This document shows, one piece after another, positions 1 to 7,391 of a DNA stretch of 62,935 nucleotides (positions within the stretch are counted from its first letter, which is position 1; the number at the start of each line of letters is the position of its first letter). Origin of the DNA: Deltaproteobacteria bacterium (GTDB lineage Bacteria > Desulfobacterota > Desulfobacteria > Desulfobacterales > Desulfobacteraceae); the NCBI GenBank assembly GCA_027858995.1, contig JAQIBP010000146.1, positions 1 through 62,935 of the forward strand, read 5' to 3'. Made by a program: the position numbers and the translations under genes. The notes below the pieces were generated by a model that was not told the DNA's origin, did not search any database, and saw nothing but the letters and a program-made list of their open reading frames with translations.

Positions 1-2
1 GC

Positions 3-101
3 CAAAACAATGCCAGGTTTAATCAGCAAAGCATTGAATCCTACCTGTCAAAAGTAAAAGAATTAAATCCAAAGAAAATACACCCTTTAAAAAATCTTTA
101 G
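3..101 (+). CDS. C-terminal end of an unidentified protein (partial)
   Basis: An open frame enters from the left edge and runs 32 codons to a TAG stop. The visible tail is hydrophilic and Lys/Asn-rich, ending in KNL. Its codon use looks like that of the neighbouring genes, but the fragment is too short to assign to a family. It is followed by about 490 bases without a convincing gene, which hold two copies of an 11-bp direct repeat (AACTCGCAACA, near 109 and 125) and the nested inverted-repeat element. It could be the end of a normal gene or of a mobile-element gene; nothing here decides. Confidence 0.4.
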   Translation, partial: QNNARFNQQSIESYLSKVKELNPKKIHPLKNL

Positions 102-236
102 AAGAAAAAACTCGCAACAAAATAAACTCGCAACATAATTGGAGATAAACATGCACGACTTGGAAATGCAAGAGTAAAGTTTTCACCTCACAAAATTAAA
201 GAGGGGCTTTTTAAATTTGCTACGCTTTCCAGTGGA

Positions 237-402
237 GGTCTGTTCACCTTGCGGGAGCATATGGACTTTGGTTACAGGCTCTTGGTGAACGTAGCGGTTA
301 AGCCGCCATGTTGTTTGACCGCAGGGAGTTCATGGCGGTCAGCGAAGAGAACCTTAAAGCCTGTTCCAATGTCTATCCAGTCGCCCGCAAGGTGAATAGA
401 CC
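237..402. repeat. Nested inverted-repeat element, possible structured RNA or MITE-like unit
   Basis: Three nested arm pairs are visible. The outer arms (237-255 and 384-402) match at 18 of 19 positions, and the single difference would be a G-U wobble in RNA. The middle arms around 268-280 and 358-369 share the core ACAGGCT/AGCCTGT plus TGG/CCA. The inner arms CCGCCATG/CATGGCGG (303-310 and 331-338) enclose a 20-nt loop. The whole could fold into one long branched stem of about 165 nt. The minus strand is also open for about 45 codons but has no usable start, so I prefer an RNA or palindromic element to a gene. Base composition is clearly richer in GC than the surrounding intergenic DNA. The remainder of 102-595 shows nothing else beyond the RBS of the next gene. 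Confidence 0.5.
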
Positions 403-595
403 GTAACGGGTATTTGACTTACACCTTTCTTCCAATTTCCATGCCGTAATATATGAGCCTCTTTTTCAGGCATTTTATGGCTTTTAGATACGTTAGCCCT
501 GCCGGTTTTTCAAAGGTTTGTTTTGCATTTTGGAAAAAATAATGTATGGTAATCAGATTTTGAGTTTTAAATTTTTATTTTGAAAGGAAGTTCTC

Positions 596-1768
596 ATGCC
601 AATAGCAGATAAAATGGTAAATATGGTAGAAGCTGCATCCATGATACGGAAGATGTTTGAAGAGGGGATCAGGATGAAAGAAAAATATGGAGCTGACAAT
701 GTGTTTGATTTTTCCCTTGGCAATCCTGATGTTCCACCTCCACCGATTGTTAAAAAAACCCTGCTGGAATTAATAAACAGTGAAAATATATCCCACGGAT
801 ATATGCCTAATAATGGATATCCCCATGTTAGACAGGCAGTGGCTGATTATTTGAACAAAGAGTATAATGTGGGGCTTAATTCAGATTTGATTGTTATGAC
901 ATCAGGTGCAGCAGGTGCACTGAATGATACATTGAAAGCCCTTTTAAATCCTGGCGAAGAAATACTTGTACCAGCACCCTATTTTATAGGTTATAATCAA
1001 TATGCTTTTATAGCAGGTGCAACTTTGAAAACTGCTGCTTCTCTTGAAAATTTTCACCTTGATCTTGATGCCATTGAAGAAGGTATTAATGAAAAGACAA
1101 GGGTAATGCTCATTAATTCTCCCAATAACCCCACAGGAGTTGTCTATACAAAACAGGAACTTGACAAGCTTGGTAACCTGCTTGAAAAGGTAAGTAAAAA
1201 ATATGGCAAACGTATTTACCTGATTTCAGATGAACCATATAGAAAAATTGCCTATGATGTTGAAGTGCCGTCAATGTTTGATGTCTATCCCCATACCATA
1301 GTCCTGACATCCTACTCCAAGGAGCTTTCCCTTGCAGGAGAGAGAATTGGATATCTTGCCATTCATCCCAAAGCAGAGGATGCTGCTATGATTGCAGGAG
1401 CTGCAGGTGTAACAAATACCATGATATATGTGAATGCTCCGGCTCTTTTCCAGCAGGTGGTAGGAAAACTTCAGGGAGTTACCGTTGATAGTGAAATCTA
1501 TAAAAAACGCCGGGACATGTTCTGTCATGGATTACATGCAGCAGGTTATGAATTTGATGTTCCAGAGGGTGCATTTTATCTATTCCCCAAAAGTCCAATC
1601 AAAGATGATGTTAAATTTACAGGTATATTAAAGGAGCAGAATATCCTTGCTGTTCCAGGTACAGGCTTTGGCGGTCCTGGTTTTTTCCGCCTCTCCTATG
1701 CAGTTCCTGATAAAACTATACAGGACTCACTTGAAGGATTTAAAAAAGCCATTGATTCTGTAAAATAA
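596..1768 (+). CDS. PLP-dependent aminotransferase, class I/II (AspC-like)
   Basis: A 390-residue fold-type I aminotransferase that would transfer an amino group between an amino acid and a 2-oxo acid in the cytoplasm. The N-terminal half carries the substrate-arm region FSLGNPDVPPPP. The NSPNNPTG motif near residue 180 binds the cofactor. The Schiff-base lysine is K242 in SYSKELSLAGERIGY, and the conserved C-terminal arginine is in the FFRLSYA region. Length is normal for the family. The start is an ATG preceded by AAAGGAAG at good spacing. The gene stands alone and converges on the ATPase gene downstream. The substrate cannot be read from the sequence; aspartate, alanine or aromatic amino acids are all possible. 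Confidence 0.88.
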   Translation: MPIADKMVNMVEAASMIRKMFEEGIRMKEKYGADNVFDFSLGNPDVPPPPIVKKTLLELINSENISHGYMPNNGYPHVRQAVADYLNKEYNVGLNSDLIVMTSGAAGALNDTLKALLNPGEEILVPAPYFIGYNQYAFIAGATLKTAASLENFHLDLDAIEEGINEKTRVMLINSPNNPTGVVYTKQELDKLGNLLEKVSKKYGKRIYLISDEPYRKIAYDVEVPSMFDVYPHTIVLTSYSKELSLAGERIGYLAIHPKAEDAAMIAGAAGVTNTMIYVNAPALFQQVVGKLQGVTVDSEIYKKRRDMFCHGLHAAGYEFDVPEGAFYLFPKSPIKDDVKFTGILKEQNILAVPGTGFGGPGFFRLSYAVPDKTIQDSLEGFKKAIDSVK

Positions 1769-1789
1769 TTTTAAATATACTTCAGTAGA

Positions 1790-1819
1790 GGCATGTGGAG
1801 GATGATCTCTTCACATGCC
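1790..1819. terminator. Hairpin between convergent genes, possible terminator
   Basis: GGCATGTG and CACATGCC form a perfect 8-bp stem with a 14-nt loop between the ends of the convergent aminotransferase and ATPase genes. The location fits a shared terminator, but neither side has a T-tract, so intrinsic termination is uncertain. Confidence 0.3.
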
Positions 1820-1842
1820 AGCATATCATATGGATTGTTTTT

Positions 1843-2568
1843 TTAGGCAGTTTTGATAAATTTTTCAGGATTATTCATGAATTTTTTATAGATATCATAA
1901 TAGATAGTATCTTTATACTTGATGGGTTCAATAGTTTTATTGTCAAAAGAATAAATCTTCGAACCAGGGCATGCCATCAATAATGGCGAATGGGTGGCAA
2001 TGATAAACTGGGCATGCCCCTGATGGCTTATTTTGATCAAGAGGTTTAAAAGTTCAATCGTGGATGAAGGCGACAGGGCAGTTTCAGGTTCATCAAGAAA
2101 ATACAATCCTTTGATTTTATACCGGGATTTGAAATATGACATGAGAGACTGGCCATGGGACTGGGTGATTAATGACTTTCCTCCAAAATAATCAAGCATT
2201 TTTTCATCATTTACAGCCCACTCTTCAAGATTTTTTGCAAAATGGGAAAATATCTGGGATCCGAAAAATGAACCGGGCACAGAGTAGCCGTCTTTCCAGT
2301 TAACCTGTATATATTTATACAAATCTTCTTCATGAGGGTTTTTTTCATATCTCAAGCTAAATTCATTCTGCCAGATATGGATACCGCATCTTATGGCGAT
2401 TGCTTTGAGCAGGGTTGATTTGCCTGTACCGTTTTCACCAATGAAAAAAGTAATTGCATTGTTAAATTTAATAGAGTCTGTGTTTTGAAATATTTTTAAA
2501 CTAAAAGGATAAAAATTTAAGACAGGAAATTTTTTAGAATGAATGTTCACCTGTTTTAAACAGATCAA
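1843..2568 (-). CDS. AAA family / ABC-type ATPase (AAA_21-like)
   Basis: A 241-residue stand-alone nucleotide-binding domain of the SMC/ABC-like ATPase class. Visible motifs are Walker A GENGTGKS (44-51), a signature-like SHGQS near residue 138, Walker B LYFLDE (155-160) followed by PETALSP, and a switch histidine in ATHSP. There is no coiled-coil insertion or nuclease domain, so it is not RecF, SMC or OLD. The ATG overlaps the stop of the upstream 98-codon gene (ATGA), so the two are translationally coupled. Members of this family are found in many contexts, including defence and housekeeping, and the specific role is unknown. Confidence 0.8.
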   Translation of the reverse strand: MICLKQVNIHSKKFPVLNFYPFSLKIFQNTDSIKFNNAITFFIGENGTGKSTLLKAIAIRCGIHIWQNEFSLRYEKNPHEEDLYKYIQVNWKDGYSVPGSFFGSQIFSHFAKNLEEWAVNDEKMLDYFGGKSLITQSHGQSLMSYFKSRYKIKGLYFLDEPETALSPSSTIELLNLLIKISHQGHAQFIIATHSPLLMACPGSKIYSFDNKTIEPIKYKDTIYYDIYKKFMNNPEKFIKTA

Positions 2569-2861
2569 CTTTTTTTACCTTTTTTTGCTTTTGCCTTTTC
2601 AATTAGATCCAATAAAGAAAGAACTTTTGGTTGTCCTTTTTCTACAAAGGCTTTTTTAAAATCATCTTTGGATAATTTATCTTCAAGAAAGCTTTGAACA
2701 TCAAAATAGGTATACCAGCAGTCAAGGGTTTTAAAACAGGGAATCCCGCTGTTTTCTATCTGGCAATATGAAAAATTGATTTGATGTCCGAGCCTGGGAC
2801 AGCGTATGGTAAAATCTTCTGCTGGAGGTTCTTTTGGAAGAGTATCTGTTTTATCACTCAT
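2565..2861 (-). CDS. Conserved-looking hypothetical protein with four cysteines, coupled to the ATPase
   Basis: A 98-residue soluble protein with a Lys-rich tail. Four cysteines (CPRLGH near residue 21, then near 33, 42 and 48) are spaced like a small metal-binding or Fe-S module, although no classical CxxC pair is present. Its stop codon overlaps the ATG of the downstream ATPase gene by four bases, which argues for a real gene and a functional link. I do not recognise the family. It begins just downstream of the trpB2 terminator, so it and the ATPase probably form a separate two-gene unit. Confidence 0.6.
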   Translation of the reverse strand: MSDKTDTLPKEPPAEDFTIRCPRLGHQINFSYCQIENSGIPCFKTLDCWYTYFDVQSFLEDKLSKDDFKKAFVEKGQPKVLSLLDLIEKAKAKKGKKS

Positions 2862-2884
2862 TTTAAAAATCCATTCTTCTAATA

Positions 2885-2925
2885 CTTAAAAATAGCAGCG
2901 AGACCTGGAATTTTAGGTCCCGCTG
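2885..2925 (-). terminator. Rho-independent terminator after trpB2
   Basis: Read on the minus strand, CAGCGGGACCT pairs with AGGTCTCGCTG around an 8-nt loop. The stem is 11 bp with one G-U pair and is followed by CTATTTTTAAG. It sits about 70 bases past the trpB2 stop and just before the next minus-strand gene, as expected for an intrinsic terminator. Confidence 0.75.
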
Positions 2926-2996
2926 TATCTCTATTGTCTGTGCAAAATACCTGATTGATGTTAAAGAAAATTACTCTTTTATAACTATCAGGTGCT

Positions 2997-4370
2997 TCAG
3001 GTTGCCTGTTTTGGTTTGGGATAGGACTCAATATCTTTTAATGCTGCATCAATCTGCTCCTGGGGAAGATCATGATCAGAAAGTTTTCCCTGGAAAAAAG
3101 CATCATAGGCAGCAAGATCCACAAGACCGTGACCGCTCCAGTTAAACAGGATAGTTTTCTCTTTGCCTTCTTCTTTGGCTTTAAGAGCTTCATTTATAGT
3201 TGCGGCAATGGCATGATTACATTCAGGTGCGCTTATAAAACCTTCAGATCTGGCAAAGGTGATGCCTGCTTTAAAAGTATCTTTCTGATGGACTGCCACC
3301 GGTCTGATAATATCATCAAGAATAAGCTGGCTCACAAGTGGAGCCATGCCATGATATCTTAAACCACCGGCATGGATGGGTTCCGGAACAAAATTGTGTC
3401 CCAGAGTATGCATGGCAATCATTGGAATCGTCTCGGCTGTATCTCCAAAGTCATAGGCAAATGGCCCTCTTGTCATGGTAGGACATGATTTAGGTTCCAC
3501 AGCAATAATATCAATATCCTTTCCGTTTATTTTATCCAGGGCATATGGAAATGCAAGACCTGCAAAATTACTTCCGCCGCCCGCACTGCCTATGATAACA
3601 TCAGGATAAGCTCCTGCCATCTCCATCTGTTTCATTGCTTCAAGACCTATGATGCTCTGATGAATCATGACATGGTTGAGTACGCTTCCGAGAGCATATT
3701 TGCTGGTTTCGTCCTGGACAGCAACTTCAACTGCTTCACTGATTGCCATACCAAGGCTTCCGGGACAATCTGGATCTTTTGCCAGTATGGATCGACCGGC
3801 TTCAGTCTCATTGCTGGGGCTTGCTGTGCAGTCAGCACCCCAGGTCTGCATCATGAGACGTCGATAGGGTTTGTGGTTATAGGAAATTTTGACCATATAT
3901 ACTTTGCATTCAAGTCCAAAGAAAGCACAGGACATGGACAGCGCACTTCCCCATTGTCCGGCACCTGTTTCAGTAATAATTTTTTTTGTTCCTGCTACCT
4001 TGTTATAATAGGCCTGGGCAATTGCTGTATTTGGTTTATGGCTGCCTGCAGGGCTTACGCCCTCATTTTTATAAAAAATCTTTGCAGGAGTACCAAGAGC
4101 CTTTTCAAGGGCGTGGGCTCTGAAAAGAGGAGAAGGACGCCATATGGCAAGTTTTTGAAGAACTTCATCAGGAATGTCAATCCATCTTTCAGTGCTGTTT
4201 TCTTGTTCAAGGATGTTCATGGGAAAAATCGGAGCAAAATCTTCCGGACCCGCTGGCTGGCCTGTACCTGGGTGCAGTGCCGGTTCAGCTGGAGTCGGCA
4301 TGTCTGCCATAATGTTATACCATTTTGTTGGCATGTCTTTTTCAGTTAATACATACTTCGTAGCTTTCAT
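2997..4370 (-). CDS. trpB2: TrpB2-type tryptophan synthase beta-like protein (PLP-dependent)
   Basis: A 457-residue member of the TrpB2 (TIGR01415-type) branch, about 50 residues longer than the ordinary TrpB subunit. The PLP lysine is K112 in GSHKPNTA. The phosphate-binding Gly-rich loop is SAGGGSNF near residue 260, and the ETGAGQWG segment matches the indole/serine site. Family enzymes condense indole with serine to give tryptophan, usually without forming the tight TrpA complex. No trp operon genes adjoin it here, which fits an indole-salvage or stand-alone role (inference). The ATG is preceded by AGGAGG on the minus strand (near 4375). A 17-bp palindrome lies upstream of the gene and a good terminator lies downstream, so it appears monocistronic. 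Confidence 0.9.
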   Translation of the reverse strand: MKATKYVLTEKDMPTKWYNIMADMPTPAEPALHPGTGQPAGPEDFAPIFPMNILEQENSTERWIDIPDEVLQKLAIWRPSPLFRAHALEKALGTPAKIFYKNEGVSPAGSHKPNTAIAQAYYNKVAGTKKIITETGAGQWGSALSMSCAFFGLECKVYMVKISYNHKPYRRLMMQTWGADCTASPSNETEAGRSILAKDPDCPGSLGMAISEAVEVAVQDETSKYALGSVLNHVMIHQSIIGLEAMKQMEMAGAYPDVIIGSAGGGSNFAGLAFPYALDKINGKDIDIIAVEPKSCPTMTRGPFAYDFGDTAETIPMIAMHTLGHNFVPEPIHAGGLRYHGMAPLVSQLILDDIIRPVAVHQKDTFKAGITFARSEGFISAPECNHAIAATINEALKAKEEGKEKTILFNWSGHGLVDLAAYDAFFQGKLSDHDLPQEQIDAALKDIESYPKPKQAT

Positions 4371-4546
4371 AAGTCCTCCTGATTAGAGTTAATAAATGTT
4401 TATAAAACCTGTTGAGCATATCAACATATTTGTTTGAACATGTAACCCCTAAATTAAAAAGGTCTGATCCTGTCTTTAATCTCTTTATGAGAATAAATTT
4501 GCCAAGTCAAGTATAAAGTTGTTAAGCCTGTTATAACAACTGAAAA

Positions 4547-4563
4547 TTGTATACTGTATACAA
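4547..4563. promoter_or_regulatory. 17-bp perfect palindrome, probable GntR-type operator upstream of trpB2
   Basis: TTGTATACTGTATACAA is a perfect palindrome with 8-bp arms around a central T. It resembles the TNGTATACNA-type sites bound by many GntR-family repressors (known for FadR/VanR subfamilies). It lies 177 bases upstream of the trpB2 start and 22 bases past the mocA-like stop. A second, weaker inverted repeat (GTTGTTA/TAACAAC, 4518-4540) is adjacent. The cognate regulator is not in the window. Confidence 0.5.
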
Positions 4564-4584
4564 ACTATTAATGTCAACATCTTT

Positions 4585-5184
4585 TTATTTCGATATCAAT
4601 TTTTCATAATCAGCTTTAGTATCTACATCAATAAGGATGACATTATCAGAAATCTTCACCTTTAAGATGGATTTTTGAAATTTTTTAAAAAGAATCCTTG
4701 GCCCTGTATCACCGGACAGTAATTTTAATTCATGAAACAGTGATTTTGCAATGATAACCGGGTTTCCACGCATATTATTATAATAAGGAATGGTAATTGG
4801 TGATTTAGAGGTGATAAAAGCCTGAATAATCATATAGAGAGTAGATGGGGTAATAAGAGGCTGATCCCCGAGAAGAAACATTGCTGCATCACAAACCGGT
4901 GAGATATTTTCAAGTCCTTTTATGAGGGATGTGCTTTGGCCTTTTAAGTATTCACTGTTTATAATGGTTTTAGTACCTGAAAAATCAACAGTTTTCTTGA
5001 TTTCATCGGCACGATGTCCAAGAACAACAACTGTTTCATAAAGATTTGATTGTCTGGCATTTTCAACCACATGACTTAAAAGAGGTTTGTTTTTAAAAGG
5101 CAGCAATTGCTTTGTCTTACCCATTCTTATACCTGATCCTGCTGCAAGTATGATTCCGGCAATTTTTCCACTTGATACTGCCAT
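4585..5184 (-). CDS. mocA: MocA/YgfJ-like molybdenum cofactor nucleotidyltransferase
   Basis: A 199-residue GT-A nucleotidyltransferase of the MobA/MocA group. The signature LAAGSGIRMGKTKQLLPF (13-30) binds the nucleotide, and the GDQPLI motif (near 108) holds the metal-binding aspartate. Known relatives transfer CMP or GMP to molybdopterin; MocA-type proteins serve xanthine-dehydrogenase-like hydroxylases. It follows the YqeC-like gene by 24 bases on the same strand. Known YqeB/YqeC/MocA sets mature selenium-dependent molybdenum hydroxylases. That role is likely here, although no hydroxylase gene is in the window. The gene symbol is by similarity to motifs only. Confidence 0.75.
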   Translation of the reverse strand: MAVSSGKIAGIILAAGSGIRMGKTKQLLPFKNKPLLSHVVENARQSNLYETVVVLGHRADEIKKTVDFSGTKTIINSEYLKGQSTSLIKGLENISPVCDAAMFLLGDQPLITPSTLYMIIQAFITSKSPITIPYYNNMRGNPVIIAKSLFHELKLLSGDTGPRILFKKFQKSILKVKISDNVILIDVDTKADYEKLISK

Positions 5185-5208
5185 AAATATAATCTTTTCC
5201 TTTAAGTT

Positions 5209-5976
5209 TTATGCAATATTTTTTACTGCAATGTTATCCTTTAGCGATGCAATGATAATTTTTTCAATATTTTTATCTGGTTTTAGAATTTTTGCGATTT
5301 TTTCACCTGATGCCAGTCTTGATGATGTGTCAGCTTTGTTTAAAAGAATAAAATTCAGTGAGGAGCAGCAAAGAGATTTTGCCTTTTTTATCTCAAAACC
5401 TATGGATGATGCAATGGATTGCGCATCTATCGTTTTCCCCATGCCAAGCCCTGTGTTGTCTGAAAATATTTGTGGCCTGTGGACATAATGATCATCAAGT
5501 GTTTTCCCCAAAGCATCAAGTCCTGTGACAAGGATTAAATGAGTAGTCTCTTTTGGGATTGCAGGCTCATGAAGATTGCTTGATTTAAGAGGTTTTTGTC
5601 TTGCTCCGTCTGCTTCCACAATAATCCAGTCAAATATTTTGGCCTGCCACAGCTGATCAATAATGTTTGGCTCAAAGCCTTTTAATTTTCCAGATACTGG
5701 ATCATGCTTCCTGCCTGCTGAAAAATGGCGGAAATGCCTTATATTGTATCTTGTTTTTTTAATGAGTTCATCAACATTATCTTCAATAATAGTATCAGGA
5801 GACAAGTCAGGTTTTGGCATAAAAATTTTTGTTGTTGTTGTTGTCAAAACCCTTTTTTTTGATTGTGAAAGCTTTTTAGCAAGGAGAAACATCAGGCTTG
5901 TTTTGCCTCCTGCACCCATAAGGCTGATAACTCCTTTTTTGTTTAACTGCAATGCTTCAATAAGTGAGTTTGTCAT
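5209..5976 (-). CDS. yqeC: YqeC-like putative selenium-dependent hydroxylase accessory protein
   Basis: A 255-residue P-loop protein. It has a Walker A-like GAGGKTS (21-27), a TTTTTKIF stretch (about 45-52) typical of the YqeC family (TIGR03172), and a DWIIVEADGARQKPLK Walker B region near residue 118. The family occurs with selenium-dependent molybdenum hydroxylases and is thought to help insert selenium or handle the cofactor; its biochemistry is unproven. It is directly upstream of the MocA-like gene on the same strand and downstream of the phosphagen kinase gene by 43 bases, so all may share one transcript. Length and motifs look complete. Confidence 0.75.
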   Translation of the reverse strand: MTNSLIEALQLNKKGVISLMGAGGKTSLMFLLAKKLSQSKKRVLTTTTTKIFMPKPDLSPDTIIEDNVDELIKKTRYNIRHFRHFSAGRKHDPVSGKLKGFEPNIIDQLWQAKIFDWIIVEADGARQKPLKSSNLHEPAIPKETTHLILVTGLDALGKTLDDHYVHRPQIFSDNTGLGMGKTIDAQSIASSIGFEIKKAKSLCCSSLNFILLNKADTSSRLASGEKIAKILKPDKNIEKIIIASLKDNIAVKNIA

Positions 5977-6019
5977 TTTATGATAATCTTTTCAATTATA
6001 TTAAATACTTTTTTAATGG

Positions 6020-7039
6020 TTACAGTTTCTTCTCAGTTTTTATAATGGATTCAAGCCCTTTATGAAGATTCTGGATTGTTTCATATTCAGAAATCCCAAG
6101 CCTTTGCAAGTTGCTGATATCAAATACAGCATTCTCAACTCTTGTTTTTTCTCCTTTTGTCCCTCTGATTTGAAGATTATATGAGTTGACAAGATCATTG
6201 AGAATGGTTCTTTTTTGCGCAAGTTTTTTTAGTTGAATATGGACTCCTGCTCTCATGGAAGTGCCTATATTGGTCGGGCAGGAGGTCAGGTACCCGTATG
6301 TATCATGCCAGGCAAAATCAAAGTGATGACTTAATTTATCAACGGCCATGCAAACATCATTATAAACTTTTGCAATATCTGCTGACAATCTAAGAGAGAT
6401 GACTCTTAAGTGGTCTTCTTCATTCACCCACACCATGAGTGGTTTGTCAAAAGATTTAAACACACCTCTGCATTCCGGGAAATCAGAATTAATACCTGCA
6501 GCATCCTGGAACCGGTCTCCTTTTGGGAAACATAATTTTTTTTTGCTGCCAGAATATTTACTGCTGTTATAATCTTTAAAGGAATAATACTGCCCTTGAA
6601 AATTTCCTTTTAATGATTTTAACGCAGATACAACTTTTTTTTCAAGTTTCCGGCGAAACAATAGATTAATATGAGGGGGAAAATCAAAATTGTTAAGATT
6701 CCTTGCAATTCTTATCCGCGTAGACCGAATATATCTTTTTTCAGGATCAAGATTTGCAAGCTCTATCCTGCTAATATCTGATCTGTGTTTTTTCCCTTCT
6801 GGAAAGTCATGGTATTCACGGATAGCAGGATCAAAAATCAGTGCAAATGTGTTATAGGACATTGAATCCCCGGCATATATTCCAATGGAGCTGTCTACAT
6901 TTTTTATTCCAGAATTGATTGCCTTTAAAAGAGTGAAACCTGAACCGGTTTCTTTGTGCTCAAGAAGTTTATAAACTGCAGGGAATAAGTATTTTTTTGC
7001 AAGACATTTCGATTTTTCTGGGAAAACAGATATGGTCAA
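6020..7039 (-). CDS. ATP:guanido phosphotransferase (arginine-kinase-like phosphagen kinase)
   Basis: A 339-residue protein with the catalytic features of arginine/creatine kinases: STRIRIARN (about 104-112) and NEEDH with E207/E208. The reactive cysteine is C254 in TSCPTNIGT, and the flexible-loop GTKGEKT contains E297. Such enzymes reversibly move phosphate from ATP to a guanidino compound, buffering ATP. The spacing and the CPTN box match the animal-type enzyme rather than the protein-arginine kinase McsB, and no McsA-like gene is present. The start is TTG, preceded by AGAGAG overlapping the end of the small upstream gene. Bacterial arginine kinases are known in a few deltaproteobacteria. 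The substrate (arginine or another guanidine) is inferred. Confidence 0.85.
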   Translation of the reverse strand: MTISVFPEKSKCLAKKYLFPAVYKLLEHKETGSGFTLLKAINSGIKNVDSSIGIYAGDSMSYNTFALIFDPAIREYHDFPEGKKHRSDISRIELANLDPEKRYIRSTRIRIARNLNNFDFPPHINLLFRRKLEKKVVSALKSLKGNFQGQYYSFKDYNSSKYSGSKKKLCFPKGDRFQDAAGINSDFPECRGVFKSFDKPLMVWVNEEDHLRVISLRLSADIAKVYNDVCMAVDKLSHHFDFAWHDTYGYLTSCPTNIGTSMRAGVHIQLKKLAQKRTILNDLVNSYNLQIRGTKGEKTRVENAVFDISNLQRLGISEYETIQNLHKGLESIIKTEKKL

Positions 7040-7044
7040 ACTGT

Positions 7045-7233
7045 TTAACTCTCTATACCGGGTGCCTGGGATGAGATTCCCCTTGCAAGGAGTGTCTGAA
7101 TTTTATCTAAGATATTGCAGTTAGCATGACATCTTGGAAGTTGAGATCTATTCTCGCAGATAAGACATGGACTTTTGGTTAAATAACCGATTTCAAAATC
7201 AAATAAATCTCTATTAATTATTCTATATTCCAT
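7045..7233 (-). CDS. Small Cys-rich hypothetical protein upstream of the phosphagen kinase
   Basis: A 62-residue protein with a CLICEN motif (residues 23-26) and later RCHANC cysteines (35 and 39), giving CxxC-x8-CxxxC, a plausible zinc or Fe-S ribbon. It ends only five bases before the TTG start of the phosphagen kinase and supplies that gene's ribosome binding site, so the two are almost certainly co-translated. I do not recognise the family. It begins with an ATG in an AT-rich stretch shared with the divergent tetR gene. A redox or regulatory partner of the kinase is one possibility, but nothing here proves it. Confidence 0.55.
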   Translation of the reverse strand: MEYRIINRDLFDFEIGYLTKSPCLICENRSQLPRCHANCNILDKIQTLLARGISSQAPGIES

Positions 7234-7298
7234 GGCAAAATATTTTTTAATTATTAATTTTAATCTTTATATACCAGTTACCAGAAGAGTCGTCAATA

Positions 7299-7322
7299 TC
7301 TGGATTTATCTCTGGATTTATC
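7299..7322. repeat. Tandem 12-bp repeat in the divergent tetR/kinase promoter region
   Basis: TCTGGATTTATC occurs twice in direct tandem. It lies in the 150-bp gap between the divergent small-protein/kinase unit and tetR, where binding sites for the TetR protein would be expected. Direct repeats are less usual than palindromes for TetR proteins, so the link is uncertain. Confidence 0.35.
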
Positions 7323-7391
7323 TCTTGCCACAACCTGAAACAAGTGATAAATAAAAAAACATAGTTCACTCAAATAAAGGCGGTGATCATT

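Noticed and set aside
277-414. About 45-codon minus-strand open frame across the nested inverted repeat
   Set aside because: It has no start codon or RBS and coincides with the repeat arms, so the openness is better explained by the repeat's base composition.
3660-4349. 229-codon plus-strand frame opposite trpB2
   Set aside because: It lies wholly antisense to a clear, complete PLP enzyme, lacks an RBS and has no recognisable domain.
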